The notes under the pieces: generated by a model | What the model saw: the letters and a program-made list of their open reading frames with translations, nothing else | Database searches by the model: none | Told to the model about the DNA's origin: nothing | Assembly (NCBI GenBank): GCA_035559775.1 | Contig: DATMAU010000028.1 | Span: forward strand, 69,465 to 133,464 | Direction of reading: 5' to 3' | Source of the DNA: AG1 sp035559775 | GTDB taxonomy: Archaea; Thermoproteota; Thermoprotei_A; Sulfolobales; AG1 | Length of the DNA stretch: 64,000 bases | Part shown: positions 7,986-16,406 of the stretch, in pieces | Layout: the number at the start of each line of letters is the position of its first letter | Numbering within the stretch: the first letter of the stretch is position 1 | Position numbers and translations under genes: made by a program

Positions 7986-8858
7986 CTAGCACGGGCTTTC
8001 ATGCGTAGCAAGGGATTTCGGGGCTCTCAAGCCTTTACCGGCTATAGCTAGTGCTATTATTGCTGCTATGTATGGCATTGCTAGTGCTAGTTGATACGGG
8101 ATCTGGATCATACCTGATGCCTGCATTCTTAACTGGATAGCATCGAGGAGGCTGAATGCAAGTATAGCTGGCAGAAGCTTCATAGGATCCCAGCCGGAAA
8201 GTATCACGAGAACCACAGCTATATAGCCCCGCCCAGCTGTCATGTTATCCATATAGAGCCCTGAGAATCCTATGCTCAAGAGAGCTCCTGAGAGTCCTGC
8301 AAGACTACCCTCGATGAGCAGTAAATAGAGCCTGAGTATAGAGACTCTAACTCCTAGCCTGCACGCCCTCTCAGGATCCTCTCCAGATGCTCTTATTAAG
8401 ACACCTAGCCTAGACCTGTTTAGAAGAAGCCATATAGCTAGAGGCATTGCGAAGGTAGCAATGGATAAGAGTCCAAGATCCCCTAGAGTAGTGGTAAGCT
8501 GAGGAGGCTTCCCAGCACCTATGAAGAGCCTATAGAGATATGCTGTAAGCCCTATAGTTATTATGCTTATCGAGAGCCCGGAGACCATCTGATCAAGTCT
8601 CATGTTGGTCGCAAGTATAGCCAAGACCCCGGAGATTATGATGCCAGAGAAAACCCCTAGGAGGACTCCGATGAGGGGGTTGCCACTATACAGGGCCGCT
8701 AGGTAGGCTGAGAATGCGCCGAGGAGCATGGCACCCTCAACAGCTAGGTTGATCATACCGCTCCTCTGGACTAGAAGCTCTATCGATGCTACTAGGAATA
8801 ATGGGGCTGCTATCTCTATCGTGCTGCTTAGAAGCCCTGCTAATAGCCCTTGATCCAT
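7986..8858 (-). CDS. ABC importer permease, BMP/nucleoside type (subunit 2)
   Basis: 290 residues with about eight or nine membrane segments. It carries the conserved Asn-Leu-Ala-Val-Glu-Gly-Ala-Met-Leu-Leu-Gly motif near residue 36, diagnostic of RbsC-like permeases in BMP-type nucleoside importers, and Gly-Arg-Gly-Tyr-Ile-Ala-Val near residue 210. It is the last gene of the operon, 4 bp after permease 1. Such permeases pair as a heterodimer with a double ATPase and a BMP-family binding protein, all present upstream. Confidence 0.88.
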   Translation of the reverse strand: MDQGLLAGLLSSTIEIAAPLFLVASIELLVQRSGMINLAVEGAMLLGAFSAYLAALYSGNPLIGVLLGVFSGIIISGVLAILATNMRLDQMVSGLSISIITIGLTAYLYRLFIGAGKPPQLTTTLGDLGLLSIATFAMPLAIWLLLNRSRLGVLIRASGEDPERACRLGVRVSILRLYLLLIEGSLAGLSGALLSIGFSGLYMDNMTAGRGYIAVVLVILSGWDPMKLLPAILAFSLLDAIQLRMQASGMIQIPYQLALAMPYIAAIIALAIAGKGLRAPKSLATHESPC

Positions 8859-8862
8859 GAGA

Positions 8863-9894
8863 TCAGCCCCTGATCTTGATAATAACTAGCGCCATGATCA
8901 GAAGAAAACCTTGAAGTATATACATCACGCCAGAGGGTATACCTGTAATCATCTGAGCAAAAGTAACACCGTTGGTAACACCTCCAAGCCCTATGGAGGC
9001 TATTAGGAGCATAGGAGCATTGGGTCCTGAAACCATAGCCACAGGGATTGCTAGGTAGCCATACCCCTGGGATATTGTTGGAAGAGCCCTGTGATGAATT
9101 CCGAGCACCTCAAGTGAGCCTGCAACACCTGCCATGAATCCGCTGAAGATCATTGATAGGATCACTATGAGTCCCGTGTCGAGTTTGAAGTATCTTGCTT
9201 GAACCTCACCGGCACCGATAATTCTGAGCCTTAGTCCAATGAGACTCCTTCCAAATAGTATGTGGATTGCTAGGGGTAGGATCACAAGAGAGATCAGTAT
9301 CCCTACATGAACTCTTGTTCCAGGAAAGAGAGGATCTAACCATAGATCCCTATCAATGAGATCAGTTTCAGGGAAGAGGGAAGCCCTGCTCTTAAGAGGA
9401 CCGTTGAGCAGATAGCTAGCCATATACATAGCTATGTAGTTCATCATGAGCGTTGTGAGCACCTCGCTAGACCCTCTATAGGCTCTCAGAAGCCCGGGTA
9501 TCAGAGCCCAAATAAGACCACATAGCCCGCCAAATAATACCGCTATAAGGATTCCAAAAGATCCCCAGCCTGATAGATGAATACCTATCCATGCAGAGCC
9601 AAGAGCACCAAGGATCAGCTGGCCCTCAGAGCCTATATTCCAGACCTTAGCCATGTAGGGGACTACGAGGCCTGATGCTATGATCAGAATTGGAGAGGCT
9701 CTTAAAAGAGTCTCAGGGATCTGTTGTGGTGAGAAACCTCCCCAAAGGATCCAGTACAACACGTTAAGAGGGTTAGCACGTGCTATTAATGATAATATTC
9801 CCACAATGATGGCCAAAAATATTGGGGAAAGAAGGGCTAGGAGGGCATTGCTGAGTATCCTGTGTGATTTGATCTTCTTGGCTGATCTTAGCAA
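8863..9894 (-). CDS. ABC importer permease, BMP/nucleoside type (subunit 1)
   Basis: 343 residues, multiple membrane segments, with the family motif Trp-Asn-Ile-Gly-Ser-Glu-Gly-Gln-Leu near residue 85 and a Gly-Tyr-Gly-Tyr-Leu-Ala-Ile-Pro segment late in the chain. The start is TTG, preceded by GGGGAG. It follows the ATPase gene by 15 bp. It forms the transport channel together with the smaller permease. Confidence 0.88.
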   Translation of the reverse strand: MLRSAKKIKSHRILSNALLALLSPIFLAIIVGILSLIARANPLNVLYWILWGGFSPQQIPETLLRASPILIIASGLVVPYMAKVWNIGSEGQLILGALGSAWIGIHLSGWGSFGILIAVLFGGLCGLIWALIPGLLRAYRGSSEVLTTLMMNYIAMYMASYLLNGPLKSRASLFPETDLIDRDLWLDPLFPGTRVHVGILISLVILPLAIHILFGRSLIGLRLRIIGAGEVQARYFKLDTGLIVILSMIFSGFMAGVAGSLEVLGIHHRALPTISQGYGYLAIPVAMVSGPNAPMLLIASIGLGGVTNGVTFAQMITGIPSGVMYILQGFLLIMALVIIKIRG

Positions 9895-9909
9895 TATGGC
9901 TCCCCGCGG

Positions 9910-11361
9910 CTAGATCCCATGTACCGAGTTCTTTTCAAGCTCCGCTAAGGCCCCCTCTCTTAAGAAAAATACCCTGCACCTTAGCTCCTTTAGATCCTCT
10001 GGGTCGCTTGTAATTATAAGAACAGCAGAGCCTCTCATAACTAGATCCTTTATCAGTCCTTTGAGCAGTTCTATAGAGCTTATATCCAGATTGGCGGATG
10101 GCTCCTCAAATATTACGAGATCTGGTTTTCTGAGGGCTTCCCTCCAGATCACGAGTCTCCTAGCGTTACCTCCTGAGAGGCTTCTCATGGGACTCCAGAT
10201 CGATGGTACCGTGATCCTTGACTCTCTTATTAGAGATTCAGCGTATGATCTAAGATCCTTATGGTTTATAAGCATATCCCAAATCCTTAAGGGTTTCTCA
10301 AGCAGTCTCCTCATAGACGCATTAATAGCTATACTCATACTCATAACAGAACCACGCTCACTATCGCTTGGTACATAACTGATCCGAGATCCGGGCTTGA
10401 CCCAGATCTCTCCAGATATCGGGCTTCTAATACCATATAAGGTCTCAGCGATCTCCCTAACACCTCTACCATCAAGCGATACTATAGCCATAACCTCTCC
10501 CCTAGAAACTCTGAAGCTGGTGCCTCTCATCACATAGGCGCCTCTATCATCAACTACTGTTAGATCCCTCGTACGAAGTATCTCTTCACCACTATCAATA
10601 GGATCAGCGATTCCCGTCACGGATCCATGACCATCATGATGAACAGCATGTGGGAAGAGCTTTTTGAAGCACTCTCCACACGATCTAACTTCAGCAATCT
10701 TTAATCCTTTCTTGAGTATCGTGAACCTATCACCAAAGCTTACTACCTCTCTGACCTTGTGGTTCGTCATAACTATGGCTTTCCCATCCATAGAGGCTTT
10801 TCTAAGGATTCTTAGGATCTCAGCCGAAATCTCAGGCCCTAAGAGAGATGTTGGCTCGTCGAGAAGGATAACCCTCCTTCCAACAGTCACAGCTACTAAA
10901 ACCTCGAGAAGCTGTCTTTCGCTAGGAGCTAGGTTTGATACCTTCACACCAGGATCTATCTCCCTGAGCCCCATCTTACTCAGCATATTTTTGACATTAT
11001 TAAGGATCTCTCGATAATCCATTCTGCAAGACCCCGAGATGATCGATATGTTCTCCTTAACTGTTAGCTCTCCTATCAATGATGAGCCCTGGTAAGCCAT
11101 AGAGATACCTTTCTCCAACGCTACCCTAGGCGATTTGAGATGTACCCTCTCACCATCGATCCTGATCTCTCCAGCTGTTGGTCTCATATATCCACTCAGT
11201 ATCTTGAGAAGCGATGTTTTCCCAGCCCCATTCTCGCCAAGGATCACATGGATCTCTCCTCCGTATATCGAGAGATCCACGCCAGATAGTGCTGTATAGC
11301 CCCCCGGATAGATCACCCAGATGTCTCTGGCTTCTACTATGGGCGTCTTAATCTCACTCAT
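9910..11361 (-). CDS. ABC importer ATPase with two fused ATP-binding domains
   Basis: About 483 residues, two ABC domains. The first has Walker A Gly-Glu-Asn-Gly-Ala-Gly-Lys-Thr, Walker B Ile-Leu-Leu-Asp-Glu-Pro and an H-loop His, but its signature is degenerate (Leu-Ala-Pro-Ser-Glu-Arg-Gln). The second has lost Walker A Gly-Lys-Thr (Leu-Asp-Gly-Arg-Gly) but keeps Leu-Ser-Gly-Gly-Asn and Walker B with Glu-Glu-Pro. Such complementary degeneracy is usual in sugar/nucleoside double ATPases, leaving one competent site. I prefer the ATG at 11361 over an upstream GTG because it avoids overlap with the binding-protein gene. Confidence 0.88.
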   Translation of the reverse strand: MSEIKTPIVEARDIWVIYPGGYTALSGVDLSIYGGEIHVILGENGAGKTSLLKILSGYMRPTAGEIRIDGERVHLKSPRVALEKGISMAYQGSSLIGELTVKENISIISGSCRMDYREILNNVKNMLSKMGLREIDPGVKVSNLAPSERQLLEVLVAVTVGRRVILLDEPTSLLGPEISAEILRILRKASMDGKAIVMTNHKVREVVSFGDRFTILKKGLKIAEVRSCGECFKKLFPHAVHHDGHGSVTGIADPIDSGEEILRTRDLTVVDDRGAYVMRGTSFRVSRGEVMAIVSLDGRGVREIAETLYGIRSPISGEIWVKPGSRISYVPSDSERGSVMSMSIAINASMRRLLEKPLRIWDMLINHKDLRSYAESLIRESRITVPSIWSPMRSLSGGNARRLVIWREALRKPDLVIFEEPSANLDISSIELLKGLIKDLVMRGSAVLIITSDPEDLKELRCRVFFLREGALAELEKNSVHGI

Positions 11362-11369
11362 ATAGATCC

Positions 11370-12425
11370 CTAGCTCCACCTAGAATCGTCCCAACTCTCC
11401 ATGATAGGAACCTTGAGCCTTCCTTCAAGTATATCCTTCCTAACCCCCTCGACATGGCTAACTATCTCAGGAAACTCCTTGGCAAAACGAGCGTTCCACG
11501 AGAGCTTAGCCCAACCCTCCTTCATACCCCACCCAAGGATCCCACTGGTCCATGATCCATTCTTTCTCAGCTCAACGAGATATTTTATAAAGGGCTTTAG
11601 ATCCCACACAATGCTGGCAACAAGGGTGTTTGGCGCTATATTACTATAATCTATTACCGTTCCAAACGTATATACCATCTTGCCCTGTTTATACGCATCC
11701 TCGGCAGCGTCTGTAGCACCATAGCTCTCCGAATATATTATGTCAGCCCCAAGATCTATGAGGGCTTTTGCAGCCTCCTTAGCCTTTACAGGATCATACC
11801 AGCTCTCTATAAAGACAGCTCTTATCTTCACAGAAGGGTTAACAGATTTCGCACCATATGCGAAGGCGTTTATAAGCCTAACAACATCCGGGACCGGGTA
11901 GCTTGCGACAACGCCTATAATATTGCTCTTAGTAAGCTTGCCAGCCGCTATACCCGCAAGATAAGCTGCTTCTTGGATCCAATAGTCATATACAACAACA
12001 TTGGGCGGATACTGAATATTGGTGGGGCCCGAGCCTTGGGCAAAGAAAGCATTGGGAAATTCCCTTGCGACTTTGATTGTTGTCTGGTAATATCCCCAAC
12101 TATGGGGTATTATTATATCATAGCCTGCTTGGATATATTGTCTTATAACCCTCTCAACATCTGATTCAGAGACCCTCTCAACATAGCTGTACTCAATCCC
12201 AAGGTTCTCTCTAGCCCATTTCATCGCCTCATGCATAGCCTGGTTCCACGGCTCCTCGACGGGTGTTACATAAATCACAGCTACTTTTATCCTGCCTTGC
12301 TGTAAGATCTGAGTGGTATTAACCCCGGCTGCAGCACCTCCAGGGCTTTTTAACAAATAAACCGTAGCTATAGCACTTATAGCGATTATAACTACCACAG
12401 TCAGAGCTAGGATCGAGGTTCTCAT
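11370..12425 (-). CDS. BMP-family solute-binding protein
   Basis: 351 residues. An N-terminal hydrophobic anchor (residues 4-25) without an obvious lipobox Cys precedes a type I periplasmic-binding fold: Val-Ala-Val-Ile-Tyr-Val-Thr-Pro near residue 48, Tyr-Asp-Ile-Ile-Ile-Pro-His-Ser near 104, and Gly-Val-Val-Ala-Ser-Tyr-Pro later. The BMP/Med family binds nucleosides or purines in the cases studied. In this operon the protein would deliver substrate to the two permeases. A Ser/Gly/Ala-rich spacer follows the anchor, as usual for archaeal binding proteins. The actual ligand is unknown. Confidence 0.88.
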   Translation of the reverse strand: MRTSILALTVVVIIAISAIATVYLLKSPGGAAAGVNTTQILQQGRIKVAVIYVTPVEEPWNQAMHEAMKWARENLGIEYSYVERVSESDVERVIRQYIQAGYDIIIPHSWGYYQTTIKVAREFPNAFFAQGSGPTNIQYPPNVVVYDYWIQEAAYLAGIAAGKLTKSNIIGVVASYPVPDVVRLINAFAYGAKSVNPSVKIRAVFIESWYDPVKAKEAAKALIDLGADIIYSESYGATDAAEDAYKQGKMVYTFGTVIDYSNIAPNTLVASIVWDLKPFIKYLVELRKNGSWTSGILGWGMKEGWAKLSWNARFAKEFPEIVSHVEGVRKDILEGRLKVPIMESWDDSRWS

Positions 12426-12435
12426 GGCTATCCAC

Positions 12436-13431
12436 CTATGCTGTGCCGAATGTCACTCCAAGCTCTCTAAGCCACATCCTATATGCTATCGACACCCTAT
12501 CCGATCTTAGGTGAAGCTCTGCCTGGAGATCTAGAGGTAGCAGCTCAGGCCTCTGGGACTCGACTACAGGGATATCTTGAGATACTATTTTATCTTGGAA
12601 TCTTCTAACCTCATCGTCTGGGATCTCGTGGGCATAGTTCATCGCGATTATCATCCAACCGATACTCTCAGTCTGCTCTACCGGGGTCACTGCATAGAAT
12701 ATAGAAAACCTCTTGCCATCAGATTCCTTGGTAAAGTATGCAACAAGGGGTCTTAGAACCATATAGGTATAGGTCTCCCATTTACCAACACCTGTACCAT
12801 CGGGATTTGGCTGCCAAACCCTTATATTCTTTGCAACAATACCCTCTTCGCTCTTTATCACCTCATAATCCGGGATCTCGGGTTTAGACGGATCTCCAAG
12901 AACCCCTGTGTGGACGAAGGGGAAGTGGGCTACATCGAGGAAGTTCTCTATAGCTCTAGGACCGCTGCTTCTTATCCTGTAAGGCCCGCAATAAATCTTT
13001 CTGAAAGAAGAGTCCGACCATTCAGGAAACGGAGGTACTTCTCTGCCAGGATTTCCCAGCGAGACCCATATATACCCGTACTTCTCAACAGCCCTATACA
13101 CACGAACCTTAGCCTTCTCAGGAGGCTTCTGATCCGGGTGTGCAGGTATCCTTACACACCTACCGTTTTTATCATACTCCCAACCGTGGTACGGGCATAC
13201 AATTTTGTCACCACTAACCCACCCGAGCGAGAGTCTGGCGCCTCTGTGAATACAAAGATCCTGCCAAGCCATCACAGTCCCATCACGAGATCTCCACACA
13301 ACAAGATCCTCGCCAAGAATCCTAGCCCTAAGGATCCCACCAGCAGGAAGATCAGAGGATCTGGCCACTACAAACCAGTCATTGACAAGCACAGGATCCC
13401 GGATCATATTCATCCTCCACTCAACATTCAT
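12436..13431 (-). CDS. Rieske non-heme iron oxygenase, terminal oxygenase subunit
   Basis: 331 residues. The Rieske 2Fe-2S ligands are Cys60-x-His62 and Cys79-x2-His82. The mononuclear iron motif Asp-x2-His-x4-His is at 166-174, preceded by Glu-Asn-Phe. This is the layout of oxygenase alpha subunits such as vanillate or N-demethylases and related ring hydroxylases. It leads the operon with the BMP-type importer, so the imported compound is probably its substrate. Some Rieske enzymes act on purines (methylxanthine demethylation, hypoxanthine hydroxylation), which would match a nucleoside-type importer; that link is inference. No reductase gene is in the window. In-frame Met codons at residues 7 and 9 are alternative starts. 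Confidence 0.87.
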   Translation of the reverse strand: MNVEWRMNMIRDPVLVNDWFVVARSSDLPAGGILRARILGEDLVVWRSRDGTVMAWQDLCIHRGARLSLGWVSGDKIVCPYHGWEYDKNGRCVRIPAHPDQKPPEKAKVRVYRAVEKYGYIWVSLGNPGREVPPFPEWSDSSFRKIYCGPYRIRSSGPRAIENFLDVAHFPFVHTGVLGDPSKPEIPDYEVIKSEEGIVAKNIRVWQPNPDGTGVGKWETYTYMVLRPLVAYFTKESDGKRFSIFYAVTPVEQTESIGWMIIAMNYAHEIPDDEVRRFQDKIVSQDIPVVESQRPELLPLDLQAELHLRSDRVSIAYRMWLRELGVTFGTA

Positions 13432-13921
13432 GTAAAAACGCTTATAAGTATAACGTGTAGTTGAATCACATTTTTAAATAGAACATGTTAAAAATCAACT
13501 ATACCTGGTATAAAACCATATCGAGAAAAACACGGAGCCTGCAACGAAACTAGTTCTACGGAGATCCAGAGAAGAAGTAGAAAGAGACATGGTTTTGGGC
13601 TGCTTGGCTAGCTTGATCGATTTTGGCTTCACAAGCCTTGATACTAAGCGTTTCCCTTTTAATGATCTTTGTGGGTAAAGATCTATATTATATTATTTCA
13701 TATTGGTTTAATACCTAGAGAGTCATCGCAATAACCCTAGGTGGTAATAGAGGTATGATCTAATCCACATAGAAGATGCTTTCTCGGTTAGGAATCCCCT
13801 TCCGTTAAGCTTAAGTGCCCATGACTTAGTAGGAGTAAAGAAGCTCTATAGGTTTATCTTGTGGCGTTCAAATCACTATACATGTATTGAAACAACTATA
13901 GCTGATAAGTGTGAAACGTGG
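13432..13921. other. Intergenic region upstream of the Rieske/ABC operon
   Basis: About 490 bp. Minus-strand TATA-like elements lie at about 13440-13449 and 13471-13480; the second better fits a start near 13449 for the Rieske gene. A phrase GATCTTTGTGGGTAA at about 13663-13677 also occurs in the structured-repeat remnant near 63740, so decayed repeat sequence may be present. No gene is seen. Confidence 0.4.
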
Positions 13922-14770
13922 TTATGGGGGTTCTACTCTATAGAACCTGGTTATGTTTTCTACATGTATCCTGTATATGGCTTCTTCGTCGAGAAAACCT
14001 TCTTTAACAGCCTTCAATGTGTTTTCCGAGATCTCCCAGGGGTATAGGACTCTCCCCGGTCTTGCTGGATCATCTATATAGTCGCTCTCGAACATGTAGA
14101 AGCCTTGGTACTTACTTGCGATCTGGATCACTTGATAGATCGCTGGCACAGTAGCTGGAATCCCCATGGATATAGCGTGTTCTAGAAGCCCTGGTTTTGC
14201 ATGGTGCATAGCAACCCTATCCTTGCTAATCCCTATTCTTTTGATCCTATCCTCTATATCCTTCGCAGTGATCCATCCACCCTCTTCTAAGTGTAGGTGC
14301 ACAATAGCTCCAAGATCCTTAGCCCTTGTTAGAGCATAGTCGAGAACCATTTCTGCGAGAACCACATAGTGGGGTTTAACCTGGTAGTGGGGCCTCCCAA
14401 CCTCGGCAATGCCTTGTAAAAGGCCTTTCTCTATATAGGTGCACGCGAGATCAATGACCTTGAGAGAAGATCTATAGGCATCCTCAGGCTTCATCCCAAG
14501 CTTATCTATCATCTTGTCAATCATAGCCGGGTGATATCCACCGAGACAAGCCACCTTTAGTCCTTCCTCTCTAGCAGCTCTACACTCAGATATAACTAAC
14601 TCTATAGATCTTTCAAAACCCTCTATGCCTGGGCTAAACCCAAGACTGGTTGGAGGTAAAGAGACAAGGGCTATGAACCAGCCCTCAGATTCTCTGAATC
14701 TTCTGGCAATGGTCTTAGCTCCCAACCCTTTGAGAGGGTTTGTGTGGGCATGGGCGTCTGCAAATATCAA
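13922..14770 (-). CDS. TatD-like metal-dependent hydrolase
   Basis: 282 residues with amidohydrolase-superfamily metal ligands in order: His7 and His9 in Asp-Ala-His-Ala-His, Glu123 in Ile-Ala-Glu-Val-Gly, His158/His160, His189/His190, and Asp230. The spacing fits a TatD-type TIM barrel. TatD enzymes are deoxyribonucleases or phosphoesterases; archaeal homologues are poorly characterised. It lies 9 bp after a small hypothetical gene in a minus-strand run with ndk and eL24. Confidence 0.8.
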   Translation of the reverse strand: MIFADAHAHTNPLKGLGAKTIARRFRESEGWFIALVSLPPTSLGFSPGIEGFERSIELVISECRAAREEGLKVACLGGYHPAMIDKMIDKLGMKPEDAYRSSLKVIDLACTYIEKGLLQGIAEVGRPHYQVKPHYVVLAEMVLDYALTRAKDLGAIVHLHLEEGGWITAKDIEDRIKRIGISKDRVAMHHAKPGLLEHAISMGIPATVPAIYQVIQIASKYQGFYMFESDYIDDPARPGRVLYPWEISENTLKAVKEGFLDEEAIYRIHVENITRFYRVEPP

Positions 14771-14779
14771 CCCAGATCC

Positions 14780-15208
14780 TCACCTAATATATCTAGCCCA
14801 CTCGCTAGGAGGCTTTATCCCGAGCTCCTCGAGGATCTTTATCACCCTCTCGGATGGTGCTAGATAGTATAGAGGCCAGTCCCTCAGCTTTGAGAGGAGC
14901 GTCTTGCTCTGGACACCCTCGATTCCGGTTATTCTTCTAAACCTAAAGGTAGGCTCTCCCTTATCATTCACACTGACATCATCGACTACAAGGAAGCTTG
15001 GGGGGAGGGATGTATAGTCAACTCTATCTGTCCTAGTACCCCTTCTGATAGGTCCCTTACCATATATACCTATAGCTGGTATTGGTAGTAATCCCCTTAT
15101 CTCTTGCAATAGCTTCTCATCAATACTCGTTCCCTGGTAATGGACCTCGCCATCCTTCTCCCACTGGCTTGGGTTGAAATGCGTGTTTAGGATGAGTACA
15201 AAGCCCAT
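14780..15208 (-). CDS. Hypothetical protein between ndk and the TatD-like gene
   Basis: About 142 residues, family not recognised. It begins Met-Gly-Phe-Val-Leu-Ile-Leu-Asn-Thr-His and has a basic Arg-Arg-Gly-Thr-Arg-Thr-Asp-Arg segment and a C-terminal helix. The frame extends upstream to 15259, but that would overlap ndk by about 40 bp and adds a Ser/Arg-rich tail, so I prefer the internal ATG at 15208. Tight spacing on both sides suggests an operon. Confidence 0.6.
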   Translation of the reverse strand: MGFVLILNTHFNPSQWEKDGEVHYQGTSIDEKLLQEIRGLLPIPAIGIYGKGPIRRGTRTDRVDYTSLPPSFLVVDDVSVNDKGEPTFRFRRITGIEGVQSKTLLSKLRDWPLYYLAPSERVIKILEELGIKPPSEWARYIR

Positions 15209-15218
15209 AGAGATCACT

Positions 15219-15647
15219 CTAGACAAGCTCCTCCTTATCGAAGAAGAGGGAGATCTCATATTCAGCTGCTTCAGGGCTATCGGAGGCGTGGGCTATGTTC
15301 TCGCTAACAGATAAAGCATAGTCTCCCCTTATCGTGCCTGGAGGAGCCTTTCTACCATCTGTAGGGCCTAGGAGGTTTCTCACAACACTTACAGCTGAGT
15401 CGCCCTCTATCACCATGAGCACAACAGGCCCTCTCGTGACGAAATTTACAAGCTCCTCGAAGAAAGGCTTACCCTTGTGTACAGCGTATAGCTTCTCCGC
15501 CTCCTCTCTCGATAGCTTTTTAAGTTTCATACCAGCGATCCTTAGACCTTTTCTCTCCAATCTAGATATTATCTCACCAACAAGTCTCTTCTCATAAGCA
15601 TCTGGCTTTAGCATGAAGAATGTTCTCTCAACAGGCATTGGTTTCAC
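15219..15647 (-). CDS. ndk: Nucleoside diphosphate kinase
   Basis: 142 residues, normal NDK length. The active-site His120 lies in Asn-Ile-Ala-His-Ala-Ser-Asp-Ser; Phe-Met-Leu-Lys-Pro-Asp-Ala near the start and Arg-Gly-Asp-Tyr are conserved. The enzyme transfers the terminal phosphate between nucleoside triphosphates and diphosphates through a phosphohistidine. Its start overlaps the eL24 stop by 4 bp; a second ATG 9 nt downstream is possible. Linkage of eL24 and ndk is common in archaea. Confidence 0.96.
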   Translation of the reverse strand: MKPMPVERTFFMLKPDAYEKRLVGEIISRLERKGLRIAGMKLKKLSREEAEKLYAVHKGKPFFEELVNFVTRGPVVLMVIEGDSAVSVVRNLLGPTDGRKAPPGTIRGDYALSVSENIAHASDSPEAAEYEISLFFDKEELV

Positions 15648-15844
15648 CTCCTCTGCCTACCCATATAGCTCGAGGTCCATGGGAGTTTCTTGGGATCTCT
15701 CCCCATTCTATAGTATTTAAAACACTTGGAGGAGCAGAACCTGAGTATGCTTCCATCGTTCCTCACAAACATGATCCCGGTTCCGGGGGATATCTGGCCG
15801 CCGCAGAAGCTGCACCTATGGATGCTAACCATCTCCCGCACCAC
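15644..15844 (-). CDS. rpl24e: 50S ribosomal protein eL24
   Basis: 66 residues with the zinc-ribbon ligands Cys11-x2-Cys14 and Cys37-x3-Cys41, plus Phe-Val-Arg-Asn-Asp-Gly, all typical of archaeal L24e. It is the first gene of a minus-strand operon with ndk, divergent from eS28 across about 57 bp, so the two ribosomal genes share a promoter region. Confidence 0.95.
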   Translation of the reverse strand: MVREMVSIHRCSFCGGQISPGTGIMFVRNDGSILRFCSSKCFKYYRMGRDPKKLPWTSSYMGRQRR

Positions 15845-15901
15845 GCATAATTATGTCTAAAGCTCTTTAAAGCGTCCACAAATATATCTATGGGGCTGTG
15901 A

Positions 15902-16150
15902 TTGTCGCAGCAGGCTGAGAAGGCTTCGAAATCAATAATAGAGGAGATAGGAATACCAGCAGAGGTTATACAGATCATAGGAAGGACAGGCGTTACCGGA
16001 GAGATAACCCAGGTTAGAGTGAGGGTTCTTGAGGGAAGGGATAAGGGTAGAATCATTACCCGTAATATCAAGGGGCCTGTGAGGATAGGGGATATAGTGA
16101 TCCTGAGAGAGACTGAGAGAGAGGCTAGGAAGCTCACAACAAGGAGATAG
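15902..16150 (+). CDS. rps28e: 30S ribosomal protein eS28
   Basis: 82 residues. The core Ile-Gly-Arg-Thr-Gly-Val-Thr-Gly-Glu-Ile-Thr-Gln-Val-Arg-Val and the terminal Leu-Arg-Glu-Thr-Glu-Arg-Glu-Ala-Arg are the S28e signature. It starts at TTG. It is divergent from eL24/ndk and heads a run with a small hypothetical gene and ileS. Confidence 0.95.
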   Translation: MSQQAEKASKSIIEEIGIPAEVIQIIGRTGVTGEITQVRVRVLEGRDKGRIITRNIKGPVRIGDIVILRETEREARKLTTRR

Positions 16151-16159
16151 CTCTGATAG

Positions 16160-16402
16160 GTGCTCCTGTTGGTAGTGTGCAATGTATATATAGTTTCTTA
16201 TAATGAGAAATCTATTGAGGAGGTGGAGAGAGAATTATCCAGGATAGCCAGGATCGTGCAAAAGGTTAGGAGCAGTGTTGTTCACAGCTTCTATTACTAT
16301 AGAATAGAATGTAATTCCGAGGATAGCGTCAACAATATATTGAGAAACTATATAGATAAAGGACTCATCTCCTGGGCGAAGGTTGAGAAAACACTGGGGT
16401 GA
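16160..16402 (+). CDS. Small hypothetical protein upstream of ileS
   Basis: 80 residues, not recognised. A hydrophobic beta-strand start is followed by a helix rich in Glu/Arg/Ile and a C-terminal Ile-Ser-Trp-Ala-Lys-Val-Glu. It looks like a compact alpha/beta domain. GTG start. It sits 9 bp after eS28 and ends 4 bp before the ileS ATG, so it is probably co-transcribed. Confidence 0.6.
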   Translation: MLLLVVCNVYIVSYNEKSIEEVERELSRIARIVQKVRSSVVHSFYYYRIECNSEDSVNNILRNYIDKGLISWAKVEKTLG

Positions 16403-16406
16403 GAGG

